The notes beneath the pieces were generated by a model. The model made no database searches, was not told the origin of the DNA, and saw only the letters and a program-made list of their open reading frames with translations. The position numbers were made by a program, and so were the translations under genes. From Pseudonocardia sp. (GTDB taxonomy: Bacteria > Actinomycetota > Actinomycetes > Mycobacteriales > Pseudonocardiaceae): DNA of 35,186 bases. The stretch is taken from NCBI RefSeq assembly GCF_025965585.1, contig NZ_JAOPWR010000353.1, positions 1 to 35,186 of the forward strand, written 5' to 3'. Below, piece after piece: positions 24,152 to 30,983 of this stretch; positions within the stretch are counted from its first letter, which is position 1; each line of letters begins with the position of its first letter.

Positions 24152-24811
24152 TCAGGGGTGACGCCGGGTGGCGTCGCAGAGCACGAGAGCCACCTCCGCG
24201 GGCACACCTGCCTCGTTCAGCGCAGCGCGGCAGGCACGGAGCGTGGCGCCGGTGGTGACGACATCGTCGACGAGCACCACGGCCGCCCCGGGCGGTGGGA
24301 GGCGCCCCGGCCGCAGCCGGACCCGCCCGGACAGGTTTGCCGCACGCTGGCCGGCATCGAGGCCCACGGAGTCGCGGGCCAGGCGGGTGAGACGCAGCGC
24401 GGGGATGACGCGCACGTCGTCACGACCGGAGGCGAGGGACCGGCAGAGCCGGGCCACGTGGTCGCCGCCGCGAGCCCGTGCCGCCGACGGCCGGGACGGC
24501 GCGGGCACCAGCCAGGTGAGGGCGTGCGTCTCGCCGGCCAGCTCCTCGAGGAGGGGGCGCAGGACCGCGGCGAGCGGGCCCGCGAGATCCCTCCTGCCAC
24601 GTTCCTTGTAGCGCAGCACCGCCGAGCGCAGCGGCCCCGTGTAGCGACCGGCCGCGAGCACCTGCGGGCCGCCCGCGAGCGCCGGCCACGACGGCGTGCC
24701 CAGCCGGACGGCGCACGCCGGGCACCACGGCGCCTCGAACGCCCCGCACCCCGCGCAGTCGGCGGGCAGCACGAGATCGACCAACGCTGCGATGGAGTCC
24801 CGGAAGGCCAC
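24152..24811 (-). CDS. comF: ComF family phosphoribosyltransferase-like protein
   Basis: 219-residue member of the ComF/GntX family, related to type I phosphoribosyltransferases and in other bacteria linked to DNA uptake. The N-terminal zinc ribbon CAGCGAFEAPWCPAC (about residues 20-34) is intact. The RYKERGRRDLA and VPAPSRPSAARARGGDH segments are family-conserved, and the PRPP loop VVLVDDVVTTGATL lies near residue 185. GTG 24811 is preferred because the family starts shortly before LVLPADCAGC; the frame upstream is open but not protein-like. Two DnaA-box-like sites lie 40-66 bases upstream of it. Role in this organism is unknown. Confidence 0.9.
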   Translation of the reverse strand: MAFRDSIAALVDLVLPADCAGCGAFEAPWCPACAVRLGTPSWPALAGGPQVLAAGRYTGPLRSAVLRYKERGRRDLAGPLAAVLRPLLEELAGETHALTWLVPAPSRPSAARARGGDHVARLCRSLASGRDDVRVIPALRLTRLARDSVGLDAGQRAANLSGRVRLRPGRLPPPGAAVVLVDDVVTTGATLRACRAALNEAGVPAEVALVLCDATRRHP

Positions 24812-25193
24812 GTGCCCACCCTGCCGCCCGGCACCGACGGGCGTCCGGAGTTGTCCACAGGCGGCGAGTTGTCCACACCGGGACACGACTGCGCGGTCGC
24901 TCTGACGGTGTCGTGGCTCGGCGCGCGGTGGTGGCGCGTCCGAACACCTGGCCGGGCACGAAGTCCAGCGCGGGGAGCAGTGCCCCGAGGATCACGGGCA
25001 TGACTCCAGGTGAGAATCGAGGTGTTGTCGTGGAGCGGTAGGGGAGGAAAAGGTAGAGCCGCCCGATGCCGCGGAAACAGCGGCAGAACCGCCATTCTCG
25101 ACGGTGGATCCGACAACGTCCCGGCATCGTCGATATCGCCGGATCGACATCACGGGATTCGCGGGAAATCCCCCGTTCGTGTCGTCCCGCGGA
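24812..25193. other. Gene-free stretch between lpqB and comF
   Basis: 382 bases without a convincing gene. It holds the two DnaA boxes and several modest hairpins: GCCGC/GCGGC (25068-25084), GTCGAT/ATCGAC (25129-25148) and GGGATT/AATCCC (25154-25172). The last one, 22 bases past the lpqB stop, may terminate the mtrA-mtrB-lpqB message. Short open frames on both strands look random. Confidence 0.5.
24851..24877 (+). promoter_or_regulatory. Pair of DnaA boxes upstream of comF
   Basis: TTGTCCACA occurs at 24851-24859 and again at 24869-24877 in direct orientation, start-to-start distance 18. This 9-mer is the actinobacterial DnaA-box consensus. Two exact copies in a non-coding stretch are unlikely to be chance. 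They could titrate DnaA or regulate comF. Confidence 0.55.
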
Positions 25194-26930
25194 TCACCCG
25201 GGGTAGTTCGGGACCGCCTTCGGGGCGCCCCCCAGCACCTGGCGCCACGCGTCCTGCTCGCCACCCGCGAAGCTCCAGACACCGCCCTGGTCGGTCACCA
25301 GGAGCGGGCGGCCCGGCGCGGCGGCGACGGCCGTCAGCGGCGGGGTGAGGTTGTTGCCCAGCACCGGCTGCAGGCTCAGGCCGTCGACCGACACCTGCGC
25401 CACCTGAGGCTCGGCGCCGCTGGTGATCGCGACGACCGACTCGGTGGAGCGCCAGTCCGCGGCCACGACCTCGCCGAGGTCGGCCGAGCGCAGCCTGCGC
25501 ACGTTGCGGATCGCCACCTCACCGTCGATGCTGCGCGACACCGCGGCCGCGTAGAGGCCGCCGTCCACCACCGCCACCACGCGCATGCCGTCGCGCGAGA
25601 GCCGCAGGTCGCTGATCGGCCCGATCGACGACAGCTCGTCGGCTTTCACCTGGCCGGTGCGGATGCGCCCCTGGGCGTCGATGCTGATCCGCGCGACGGT
25701 CGCGGAGTCGAGCACCGTCCACACCTCGTCGCCCGCGGGTGTCCAGGACGGCCTCGTCATCGTCCGCGCCGTGAGCGGGGCCGGGGCGACCCCGCCGTCG
25801 GGGCCGCCGCCGACGAGCAGGGTGCGCCCGGTGGGCGACCGCGTCACGACGGCGAGGTGCTGGCCGTCCACGGTGCTCGCGGCCGACTCGGCGTCGTAGG
25901 TGCCGTTGCCGACCGGGCCGGGCAGGGGCGCGGCCGGGGTGGGCCCGGTTAGCTGCCCGACCCGCCCCGCGTTGACGACGAGCGCGGGCACGTCGGCGTT
26001 CGGCTGGACGTCGGCCGAGAGCGTGGCGACGTCGTCGCGGGTCCAGTCGGGCTTGCCCGGGACGAGCGGTTCGCCGTCGACGAGCAGGCGCACCCTGGCC
26101 ACGTTGACCTCGGCGAGCGAGAGCACCACCTGGGCGGCCAGCAGCCGCTTGCCGGTCTCGTCGAGGTCGCCGATGCGGGTCAGGTCGACGACCAGTGCGC
26201 CGTCGGTGCTCACGGCCACGTTCGAGCGGAGCCGGGCGCCCGGGGCCAGCTGGCTGGCCGCGGCCCCGAGCAGCGCCCCCGACGGGCCCGCGAGCAGCAG
26301 CTCCATCACGCGCGCGGCCTGTGCCGTCGCCGGCACGCTGGGCACGTACCGCAGGTCGGCCACCACCGTCCGGCGGACGGGGTCGACGAACCAGATGCGC
26401 ACGGTCCGGTAGTTGTCGCGGAAGATCGACAGCGGCACGACGACGCCGTCGGGCAGCCGGGAGATGCGCCACTGCCCGTCGCGGCGCACGACGCCGACGT
26501 CGAGCGAGAAGGTGGACTGGTCCGGCTCGAACGCGCCCGACGACGTGACGCGCCCGATCTGCGTGCCCCGGATGCGGATCGTGGTGGTGTCGGCGTCGGA
26601 GGTGGCGGCCGTCGGCGCGGGCACGGTGTCGATCTGGCCGTCGAGGATCGTGGTGCTCGCGGCGTCGTCCCAGTTCGCGGCCTCGGGGGCGAGGAACCGG
26701 CGGGCGGCGCCGTGCTTGTCGGTGCTGCTGCCCGAGGCCGTGACGAAGTCGCGCACCAGGTCGAGCGGGTTGCTGCCGTCGACGGGGCCCGGCGGGGGCT
26801 GCACGTCGTCGCCGGCGCTGACCTGGCGCAGTACCTGCACCGGGGAGCTCGTGGGCACGCTCGCGCAGCCCGCGACGCCGGCGAGGGCGAGCAGCAGGGC
26901 GAGCGCGGCCGTGGTGTTGCGGGCCCTCAT
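25194..26930 (-). CDS. lpqB: Lipoprotein LpqB, partner of MtrB
   Basis: 578-residue exported lipoprotein. The signal peptide ends in LAGVAGC with Cys22 as anchor. Then follow an N-terminal domain, a GerMN domain (about 200-320, including ISIFRDNYRTVRIWFVDP and LLAGPSGALLGAA) and a C-terminal beta-propeller-like domain with repeated SRDGMRV/SADLGEV-type blades. In mycobacteria LpqB interacts with the MtrB extracellular domain and modulates MtrA phosphorylation and cell division. Its ATG overlaps the mtrB stop (ATGA, 26930-26927), showing tight coupling. Confidence 0.95.
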   Translation of the reverse strand: MRARNTTAALALLLALAGVAGCASVPTSSPVQVLRQVSAGDDVQPPPGPVDGSNPLDLVRDFVTASGSSTDKHGAARRFLAPEAANWDDAASTTILDGQIDTVPAPTAATSDADTTTIRIRGTQIGRVTSSGAFEPDQSTFSLDVGVVRRDGQWRISRLPDGVVVPLSIFRDNYRTVRIWFVDPVRRTVVADLRYVPSVPATAQAARVMELLLAGPSGALLGAAASQLAPGARLRSNVAVSTDGALVVDLTRIGDLDETGKRLLAAQVVLSLAEVNVARVRLLVDGEPLVPGKPDWTRDDVATLSADVQPNADVPALVVNAGRVGQLTGPTPAAPLPGPVGNGTYDAESAASTVDGQHLAVVTRSPTGRTLLVGGGPDGGVAPAPLTARTMTRPSWTPAGDEVWTVLDSATVARISIDAQGRIRTGQVKADELSSIGPISDLRLSRDGMRVVAVVDGGLYAAAVSRSIDGEVAIRNVRRLRSADLGEVVAADWRSTESVVAITSGAEPQVAQVSVDGLSLQPVLGNNLTPPLTAVAAAPGRPLLVTDQGGVWSFAGGEQDAWRQVLGGAPKAVPNYPG

Positions 26931-28777
26931 CGCTTGTCCCCCGCGGTGACGCCGTCGGCGGGAACGGTGCCGGGCTCGTCGCCGGACGGGCCGGGCCGGT
27001 CGAGATCGGCGTCCGCGGCGACGAGCTCATCGGGATGCACGTCGTCGAGCTCGGACGCGACCTCGCTCCCCGCGTCCTCCTCCACGTCGTCGCCCTCCGA
27101 CCAGGACGGGATCAGCGGCCAGGCGGGCGGCGTCGGCACGGAGCCGGCCGGTTCGGGCGGCCGGGTGTCCACCCCCGGCCGGTCGTCGGGGCCGAGCTGC
27201 AGCGGGCTCGTGGCGACCGTGTCGCCGACGTTGCGCGGCAGCGTCAGCCGGAACGCCGCACCCTTGCCGACCTCGCCCCACGCCTGCAGCCAGCCGCCGT
27301 GCAGCCGGGCGTCCTCGATGGCGATGGACAGGCCCAGCCCGGTGCCGCCGCTGCGCCGCGCCCGCGACTCCTCGGCCCGCCAGAACCGGTTGAACACCAG
27401 CCCGGCCTCGCCCGGACGCAGGCCGACGCCCTGGTCGCGGACGAGCACGGCGACCGTGTGCTCGTCGCCGGCGAGGACGATGCGCACCGGGCGTCCCTCT
27501 CCGTGGTCGAGCGCGTTGGCCACGAGGTTGCGCACGATGCGCTCGACGCGGCGCGGGTCGACGTCCGCGTACACCCCGACCGGCAGCTCCAGCTCGAGCG
27601 GCGTGCCGGACTCGTCGGCCAGCCCGCGCACGGCCTCCACCGCGCGCGAGACCACGCCGTTCATGTCGACGCGCTCCGCACCGAGCTCGGCGACGCCGGC
27701 GTCGAGGCGGGAGATCTCCAGGAGGTCGGCGAGCAGCGCCTCGAAGCGGTCCAGCTCGGTGACGAGCAGCTCGGAGCTGCGGCGCAGCGCGGGGAGCAGC
27801 TGGTCGCGCGACGCGTAGAGCACGTCGGCGGCCATGCGGACGGTGGTGAGCGGCGTGCGCAGCTCGTGGCTGACGTCGGAGGTGAAGCGCCGCTGCAGCG
27901 CGCCGAACTCCTCGAGCTGGCGGATCTGGCTCTGGATGCTGCCCGCCATCTCGTTGTAGGACTCGCCGAGCCGGGCCACCTCGTCCTCGCCCTGCTCGGG
28001 CATGCGCTCGTCGAGATGGCCGTCGGCGAAGCGCTCCGCGATCTCGGCGGCCTGCCGGATGGGGCGCACGACCTGCCGCGTGATGAGGCTCGCGATGCCC
28101 GCCAGCAGCAGGAGCAAGATGAGCCCGCCGACGATCAGCGTGCTCTGCACCAGACCGAGCGTGCGCTGTTCGGAGTCGAGCGGGAACAGCAGGTAGAACT
28201 CGAGATCGCCGTTGGCCGTGCGCACCGGCTGGCCGATCATCATGGTGGGCACCTCGGTGCCCTGCTCCTCGATCGTGCCGTAGCGCAGGGCCCGCGCCCC
28301 GTTGGCGACGGACTGGCGCAGGTCGGCGGGCACGGACTCCAGCGGGCCCGCGGACACGTCGCTCCCGCCGCCCGCCGCGGTGCTGGTGAGCACGGCGCGG
28401 AACTTGCCGGCCGCGGGCGAGCCGCTGGTGTCGTCGGTACTGGCGTTGGTGAGCCGGTCGAGGGCGTTGTTGAGCTGGCCCTGCGCGCCGTCGCGGTTCG
28501 GGTCGACGCCCGCGAGCTCACGCTCGAGCAGGGCGGTGCCGGAGTCGATCTGCCGCTGGGCGTCGTCGAGCTTGGCCTGCAGGATGTTGCCGGCGATCTG
28601 GGTCTGGATGACGAACCCGAGCACCAGCACGACCGCGGTGGACAGCGCGAGCGTGGAGAACACGACCCGCAGCTGCAGGGACCGGCGCCAGACCGCGTTG
28701 AACGCCTCCGCGAGCTCGATGCCGACCTCGCGGGCCTGGGCGACGGTCTGCCGCGCGCGGTGCCCGATCCTGCTCAC
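26927..28777 (-). CDS. mtrB: Sensor histidine kinase MtrB
   Basis: 616-residue membrane kinase that phosphorylates MtrA, linked to cell-wall metabolism and division. Two membrane helices (about 35-60 and 215-240, LIVGGLILLLLLAGIASLI) flank an extracytoplasmic sensor domain. Next are HAMP, the HisKA box SHELRTPLTTVRMAADVL near residue 300, and the ATPase with N box NLVANALDHGEG, D box DQGVGL and G box GGTGLGLSIA. A long acidic Pro/Asp-rich C-tail (about 515-616) is typical of this family outside mycobacteria. GTG 28777 is 10 bases past the mtrA stop; lpqB overlaps its end. Confidence 0.96.
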   Translation of the reverse strand: MSRIGHRARQTVAQAREVGIELAEAFNAVWRRSLQLRVVFSTLALSTAVVLVLGFVIQTQIAGNILQAKLDDAQRQIDSGTALLERELAGVDPNRDGAQGQLNNALDRLTNASTDDTSGSPAAGKFRAVLTSTAAGGGSDVSAGPLESVPADLRQSVANGARALRYGTIEEQGTEVPTMMIGQPVRTANGDLEFYLLFPLDSEQRTLGLVQSTLIVGGLILLLLLAGIASLITRQVVRPIRQAAEIAERFADGHLDERMPEQGEDEVARLGESYNEMAGSIQSQIRQLEEFGALQRRFTSDVSHELRTPLTTVRMAADVLYASRDQLLPALRRSSELLVTELDRFEALLADLLEISRLDAGVAELGAERVDMNGVVSRAVEAVRGLADESGTPLELELPVGVYADVDPRRVERIVRNLVANALDHGEGRPVRIVLAGDEHTVAVLVRDQGVGLRPGEAGLVFNRFWRAEESRARRSGGTGLGLSIAIEDARLHGGWLQAWGEVGKGAAFRLTLPRNVGDTVATSPLQLGPDDRPGVDTRPPEPAGSVPTPPAWPLIPSWSEGDDVEEDAGSEVASELDDVHPDELVAADADLDRPGPSGDEPGTVPADGVTAGDKR

Positions 28778-28787
28778 GGATTATCCG

Positions 28788-29465
28788 TCACGGCGGCCCT
28801 GCCTTGTACCCCACGCCGCGGACCGTCAGCACCACCTCGGGGTGCTCCGGGTCGCGCTCGACCTTGGAGCGCAGCCGCTGGACGTGGACGTTGACCAGCC
28901 GCGTGTCGGCGGCGTGTCGGTAGCCCCACACCTGCTCGAGCAGCACCTCGCGAGTGAACACCTGGCGCGGCTTGCGGGCCAGGGCCACGAGCAGGTCGAA
29001 CTCCAGCGGTGTGAGCGCGATCGGCTCGCCCGCCCGGTTCACCTGGTGCGCCGGGACGTCGATGGTGACGTCGCCGATCGAGAGCTGCTCGGCCGGCTCG
29101 GTCTCGGTGCGCCGGACGCGCGCCCGGATGCGGGCGACGAGCTCCTTGGGCTTGAACGGCTTGACGACGTAGTCGTCGGCGCCGGACTCCAGCCCGAGCA
29201 CGATGTCGACCGTGTCGGTCTTGGCGGTGAGCATGACGATCGGCACGCCCGACTCCGAGCGGATCGCCCGGCAGACGTCGATGCCGTTCATCCCGGGGAG
29301 CATCAGGTCGAGCAGCACGACGTCGGGACGCAGCTCCCGGACGGCCGGCAGCGCCCGCGTGCCGTCGCCGACGACGGCGGTATCGAAACCCTCGCCCCGC
29401 AACACGATGGTGAGCATCTCGGCCAGGGCCGGGTCGTCGTCGACCACCAGTACGCGCGACTTCAT
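28788..29465 (-). CDS. mtrA: Response regulator MtrA
   Basis: 225-residue OmpR/PhoB-type regulator controlling cell-wall hydrolase, division and replication genes. The receiver domain (1-118) has the acidic pocket D9-D10, phosphoacceptor D53 in VVLLDLMLPGMNG, Thr in MLTAKTDT, and the Lys in KPFKPKEL. The C-terminal winged helix carries the recognition helix TRLVNVHVQRLRSKVE. Start ATG 29465 gives the usual N-terminus MKSRVLVVDDDP. First gene of the mtrA-mtrB-lpqB operon. A perfect 10-bp palindrome (AGCAGCTGCT, 29491-29500) lies 25 bases upstream. Confidence 0.97.
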   Translation of the reverse strand: MKSRVLVVDDDPALAEMLTIVLRGEGFDTAVVGDGTRALPAVRELRPDVVLLDLMLPGMNGIDVCRAIRSESGVPIVMLTAKTDTVDIVLGLESGADDYVVKPFKPKELVARIRARVRRTETEPAEQLSIGDVTIDVPAHQVNRAGEPIALTPLEFDLLVALARKPRQVFTREVLLEQVWGYRHAADTRLVNVHVQRLRSKVERDPEHPEVVLTVRGVGYKAGPP

Positions 29466-29490
29466 CGGGTCAGCATCCCATTGGCTGGTC

Positions 29491-29500
29491 AGCAGCTGCT
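29491..29500. promoter_or_regulatory. Palindrome upstream of mtrA
   Basis: AGCAGCTGCT is a perfect 10-bp palindrome in the mtrA leader. It may be an operator or a small RNA hairpin; no regulator is known to me. Confidence 0.25.
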
Positions 29501-29679
29501 TGCGACCCGCGTTTCCCGGGCTGCACCCACTCTGCGGGCACGGCCCCTTCCCTGGCCTCGTGCCCGAGAACGTCCAGATCCGCAACGTGGACGACCTCAC
29601 CTACGCCGCTCCGCGCCGCCGCCCCGGGGCCGGGAACATGCCCTTGGCGGGATACCCGCGGCGGGAGCTGGAACGCCTG

Positions 29680-29793
29680 GCGACGACGCGGACCATGGCC
29701 GAGCTGCTCGCCGTCCCGCTCCTCACCTGCGACGCCCGCCTCGGCCGCGCGCACGGCCACGACGCCGAAGCCACCGTCTACCCCAGGAGCTGA
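29680..29793 (+). pseudogene. VapC-like PIN-domain toxin remnant
   Basis: The plus frame ending at TGA 29793 reads RTMAELLAVPLLTCDARLGRA, then HGHDAEATVYPR: the C-terminal end of a VapC-type PIN ribonuclease, including the conserved LLTCDARL segment with its acidic residue. The N-terminal two thirds, with the first catalytic Asp residues, are absent and no antitoxin is present. It occupies the 312-base space between mtrA and tmk and overlaps the tmk end by 16 bases. (The quoted motif is given in parts.). Confidence 0.6.
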
Positions 29794-30410
29794 GCCGCCA
29801 GTGCCACGGAGTCGATCGGTGCGGAGCCGTCGAGCACCGTCCACGGCGAGAGCCAGGAGGCGGCCGCGAGCTGGGCATAGACCGTGCCCGTGCGCTCCTG
29901 CAGGCCGCCGTCGGACTCGTAGGCGTCGCGCTCCCGGCCGGGCTCGGTGCGTTCGCGGTGCTCGGCGCGGCCGGCGGCGACGGCGCGGGGAACCGAGAGG
30001 TACAGCTGGCGGTCGGGCACGGGGATGCCGAAGCGCTCGACCTCGAGCTCCCGCACCCACGCCACCACCTCGCCGTCGGCGTCCTGGTGCAGGCGGGCGG
30101 CGTTGTAGGCGGCGTTGGATGCGACGTAGCGGTCGACGAGCACGACGTCGTGGGCGGCCAGCGCGTCGCGGAGCACGGGGGCGGCCGCGCGACGGTCCAG
30201 TGCGAAGAGGACTGCCATGCCGTGCACCGAGGAACCCAGGTCGCCGAGGCGGCCGTAGAGCGCGTCCCGGGCGAGCTCGGCGTGGACGTCGTCGTCGTAG
30301 CGGGGAAACGCGAACCGTGCGACGCGGGCGCCGAACTCCTCGCTCAGCGCGTCGACGAGAGTGCGTTTGCCCGCGCCGTCCAGCCCCTCGATGACGATCA
30401 GTCGGCCCAC
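29778..30410 (-). CDS. tmk: Thymidylate kinase
   Basis: Phosphorylates dTMP to dTDP with ATP. The P-loop IEGLDGAGKRTL is at residues 7-18, FAFPRYDDD follows, and the DR(Y/F) substrate motif reads VVLVDRYVASNAAYNAAR. Length is 210 residues, normal. GTG 30410 is preferred over the upstream GTG 30419 because a TAGGGT box sits exactly 7 bases before it, so 30419 would lie within the box. It is separated from mtrA by a dead PIN fragment, whereas tmk and mtrA are closer in mycobacteria. Confidence 0.94.
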   Translation of the reverse strand: MGRLIVIEGLDGAGKRTLVDALSEEFGARVARFAFPRYDDDVHAELARDALYGRLGDLGSSVHGMAVLFALDRRAAAPVLRDALAAHDVVLVDRYVASNAAYNAARLHQDADGEVVAWVRELEVERFGIPVPDRQLYLSVPRAVAAGRAEHRERTEPGRERDAYESDGGLQERTGTVYAQLAAASWLSPWTVLDGSAPIDSVALAAQLLG

Positions 30411-30417
30411 CGCGCGC

Positions 30418-30423
30418 ACCCTA
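30418..30423 (-). promoter_or_regulatory. Leaderless -10 box for tmk
   Basis: Minus strand TAGGGT, 7 bases before GTG 30410. It decides the tmk start. Confidence 0.6.
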
Positions 30424-30433
30424 GTCGGGCGTC

Positions 30434-30886
30434 TCAGGCGAGGCCGCGGACCTGCTCCCAGCTCGCCGCGAACCCGGGGTGCAGCGGCAGTTCGGCCACG
30501 TCGTCGGCGGGCACCCAGCGCACGTCGATGGTCTCCTCGGTGAGCCCGGTGAGCTCCAGTTCGCGGTCGGTGCTGGCTACCACCGTGGTGTAGCTCCAGC
30601 CGCCGTGGTCGTCGACGAAGCAGTCGGTGACGGTGTAGTCGGCGGGGTCGAGCCCAGCCTCCTCCGCGGCCTCCCGGCCCGCGGCCTGCTCCGCCGTCTC
30701 GTCACTGTTGCGGGCGCCGCCGAGGATGCCCCAGGTGCCGCCGTGGTGGCTCCAGAGCGCGCGGTGCTGCATCAGGACGCGGTCGTCGTGCCACAGCAGC
30801 AGGCCTGCGGCCCCGTGGACGCCCCAGTGCTTGTGGCCCTGTTCGCAGCGAGTCCAGCCGTCGCCGTCACCGCGGGGGAAGAGCAC
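30434..30886 (-). CDS. Nudix hydrolase
   Basis: 150-residue Nudix enzyme that cleaves nucleoside diphosphates linked to other groups. The Nudix box fits G-x5-E-x7-REUxEExGU: it starts GGARNSDETAEQAAG and ends REAAEEAGL, with all metal-binding Glu residues. The N-terminus contains RCEQGHKHWGVHGAAGLLL, seen in many actinobacterial members of unknown substrate. Start GTG 30886 is set by TAGAGT 6 bases upstream. It is 23 bases ahead of the tmk start but each gene seems to have its own promoter. Confidence 0.92.
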   Translation of the reverse strand: MLFPRGDGDGWTRCEQGHKHWGVHGAAGLLLWHDDRVLMQHRALWSHHGGTWGILGGARNSDETAEQAAGREAAEEAGLDPADYTVTDCFVDDHGGWSYTTVVASTDRELELTGLTEETIDVRWVPADDVAELPLHPGFAASWEQVRGLA

Positions 30887-30892
30887 CCGATC

Positions 30893-30898
30893 ACTCTA
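30893..30898 (-). promoter_or_regulatory. Leaderless -10 box for the Nudix gene
   Basis: Minus strand TAGAGT, 6 bases before GTG 30886. A divergent plus-strand TACAGT box (30916-30921) probably serves the GMC oxidase gene. Confidence 0.55.
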
Positions 30899-30915
30899 TC
30901 CGGCAAGGGGTGTTC

Positions 30916-30921
30916 TACAGT
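30916..30921 (+). promoter_or_regulatory. Candidate -10 box of the GMC oxidase gene
   Basis: TACAGT (TANNNT). Transcription from about 30929 would include the tiny leader ORF at 30963. Confidence 0.35.
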
Positions 30922-30962
30922 CCGCCGTCGAGTAAGCGTCTGCTGACTTATCGGGGGAGATC

Positions 30963-30983
30963 ATGATCGGAGCGGCCTCGTGA
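30963..30983 (+). CDS. Six-codon leader ORF overlapping the GMC oxidase start
   Basis: ATG 30963, preceded by GGGGGAG, encodes MIGAAS; its TGA overlaps the GTG of the next gene (GTGA, 30980-30983). The GGAG at 30969-30972 inside it is also the ribosome site for the GTG. It looks like a translational-coupling leader, but could be an incidental ATG. Confidence 0.35.
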   Translation: MIGAAS

